From: Thermodesulfobacteriota bacterium
Lineage (GTDB): Bacteria; Desulfobacterota; GWC2-55-46
Length of the DNA stretch: 64,000 nt
Assembly: GCA_030583865.1 (NCBI GenBank)
Contig: CP129479.1
Coordinates: 2,566,819 to 2,630,818 of the forward strand
Reading direction: 5' to 3'
Shown: one piece after another, positions 63,157-64,000 of the stretch
How the letters are laid out: each line of letters begins with the position of its first letter
How positions within the stretch are numbered: position 1 is the stretch's first letter
Made by a program: the position numbers and the translations under genes
Notes under the pieces: model-generated
Seen by the model: only the letters and a program-made list of their open reading frames with translations
Told to the model about the DNA's origin: nothing
Database searches by the model: none

Positions 63157-64000
63157 ATGGAAGCCAACGGCACAAGAGGCCTCCTCCTTGAGGAGCCGCT
63201 GATATTCGAGAAGTCATCGCCAGGCCGCATTGGCATTGGGCCGGCCCATTCCGACGTCCCTGAGACATCGCCTGCCCAGGCGATACCGGGCAGGTTCCTG
63301 AGAAGCGACCTGGACGGCTTTCCCGACCTCGCCGAAATAGACACTGTCCGCCACTATACGAGGCTGTCGCAGTGGAACTTCGGCGTGGACTCTGGCTTCT
63401 ACCCTCTCGGCTCGTGCACCATGAAGTACAACCCCAAGATAAACGAGGCGGCCTGCCGCCTTCCGGGCTTCTCCCATATCCACCCGTACCAGCCGGAGGA
63501 GCTTACCCAGGGCGCGCTCGAGCTCATGCACTCGCTCGAAACATACCTTTCCGAGATTACGGGCATGGAGGCGATCACTCTCCAGCCTTCGGCAGGCGCT
63601 CACGGAGAGCTATGCGGCCTTCTCATGATGGCCGCCTATTTCAAATCAAAGGGCAAGCCGCGCACAAAGATAATAATCCCTGATACGGCACACGGCACCA
63701 ACCCCGCGAGCTCGCACCTGGCGGGCTTCAAGGTGGTGCCTGTAAAATCCGAAGGCAAGGGGGTCCTCTCGGTCGAGGCGGTTGCCGCCGTGATGGACGA
63801 GGAAACCGCCGGGCTAATGCTCACGAACCCCAATACCCTCGGCCTCTTTGAGAGGAACATAAAGGCGATTGCCGAGGTCGTCCACTCGAAGGGCGGGTTC
63901 GTCTACTGCGACGGCGCGAACATGAACGCGCTCATGGGGCTTACGAGCCTCGGCGAGCTGGGCGTGGACGTTGTGCAGTTGAACCTTCACAAGACCTTCT
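63157..64000 (+). CDS. gcvPB: Glycine decarboxylase (P protein) subunit 2, 3' end outside window
   Basis: The ATG at 63157 starts MEANGTRGLLLEEPLIFEKS and the frame runs to the window edge (281 codons of about 480). Visible blocks are LGSCTMKYNPKINE, QPSAGAHGEL, PDTAHGTNPASSHLAGF and CDGANMNALMG. The PLP-binding lysine lies in NLHKTF, the last complete residues in the window, so only the C-terminal part is missing. Confidence 0.96.
   Translation, partial: MEANGTRGLLLEEPLIFEKSSPGRIGIGPAHSDVPETSPAQAIPGRFLRSDLDGFPDLAEIDTVRHYTRLSQWNFGVDSGFYPLGSCTMKYNPKINEAACRLPGFSHIHPYQPEELTQGALELMHSLETYLSEITGMEAITLQPSAGAHGELCGLLMMAAYFKSKGKPRTKIIIPDTAHGTNPASSHLAGFKVVPVKSEGKGVLSVEAVAAVMDEETAGLMLTNPNTLGLFERNIKAIAEVVHSKGGFVYCDGANMNALMGLTSLGELGVDVVQLNLHKTF

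Overview
The window is a dense, Gram-negative bacterial chromosome segment, fairly GC-rich and mostly read from the minus strand. Outer-membrane proteins (FadL-type porin, RND efflux trio, haem-bearing beta-barrel candidate), lipoproteins, an MglA/MglB pair, a four-subunit pyruvate:ferredoxin oxidoreductase and a split-P glycine cleavage operon fit an anaerobic or facultative deltaproteobacterium-like lineage (Desulfobacterota/Myxococcota neighbourhood). No 16S gene is present, so the taxonomic placement is inference.

Layout. 1-4.9 kb: a cut PAS sensor, a FadL-type porin, a PAS protein and a DUF4153 membrane protein. 5.1-5.4 kb: an orphan structured right end of an IS200/IS605-type element (omega-RNA-like) abutting tRNA-Leu. 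5.5-10.5 kb: a CxxCH beta-barrel candidate and a large beta-helix plus eight-repeat surface protein. 10.7-15.7 kb: a quinone locus on the minus strand (UbiV-like, UbiK/phasin-like, UbiB, CGGC protein, UbiE, UbiT-like), which looks like an oxygen-independent ubiquinone-type gene set. 16-24.9 kb: truA, asd, then the mutS2-dnaG-rpoD replication/transcription operon and a NIF3-like gene. 25.5-31 kb: yqeY, mglA, mglB and porGDAB. 31-34.1 kb: recR, ybaB, dnaX (with a possible programmed frameshift) and SRP RNA. 34.3-40 kb: RND efflux operon. 40.2-40.6 kb: two tRNA-Ser genes with a tRNA remnant between them. 41-52.6 kb: envelope and housekeeping genes (lipoproteins, TPR/metalloprotease, GAF, RodZ-like, PilF-like, PfkB kinase, mtnP, rlmN, protoglobin-PsiE fusion, ndk, nth). 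52.9-60 kb: TerC/CBS transporter, groES-groEL with a CIRCE element, a cold-shock gene, an unknown conserved protein and a Clp1-like kinase. 60.2-64 kb: gcvT-gcvH-gcvPA-gcvPB, cut by the window end just after the PLP lysine of gcvPB.

The most unusual overall feature is the intergenic space. At least five families of dispersed, palindromic or inverted-repeat-bounded elements (called A to E here) fill gaps between genes. They often lie directly against stop codons, once supply the stop codon of a gene (ubiV), and once sit inside the por operon. I saw no CRISPR array, no intact transposase, no prophage and no restriction or defence island.
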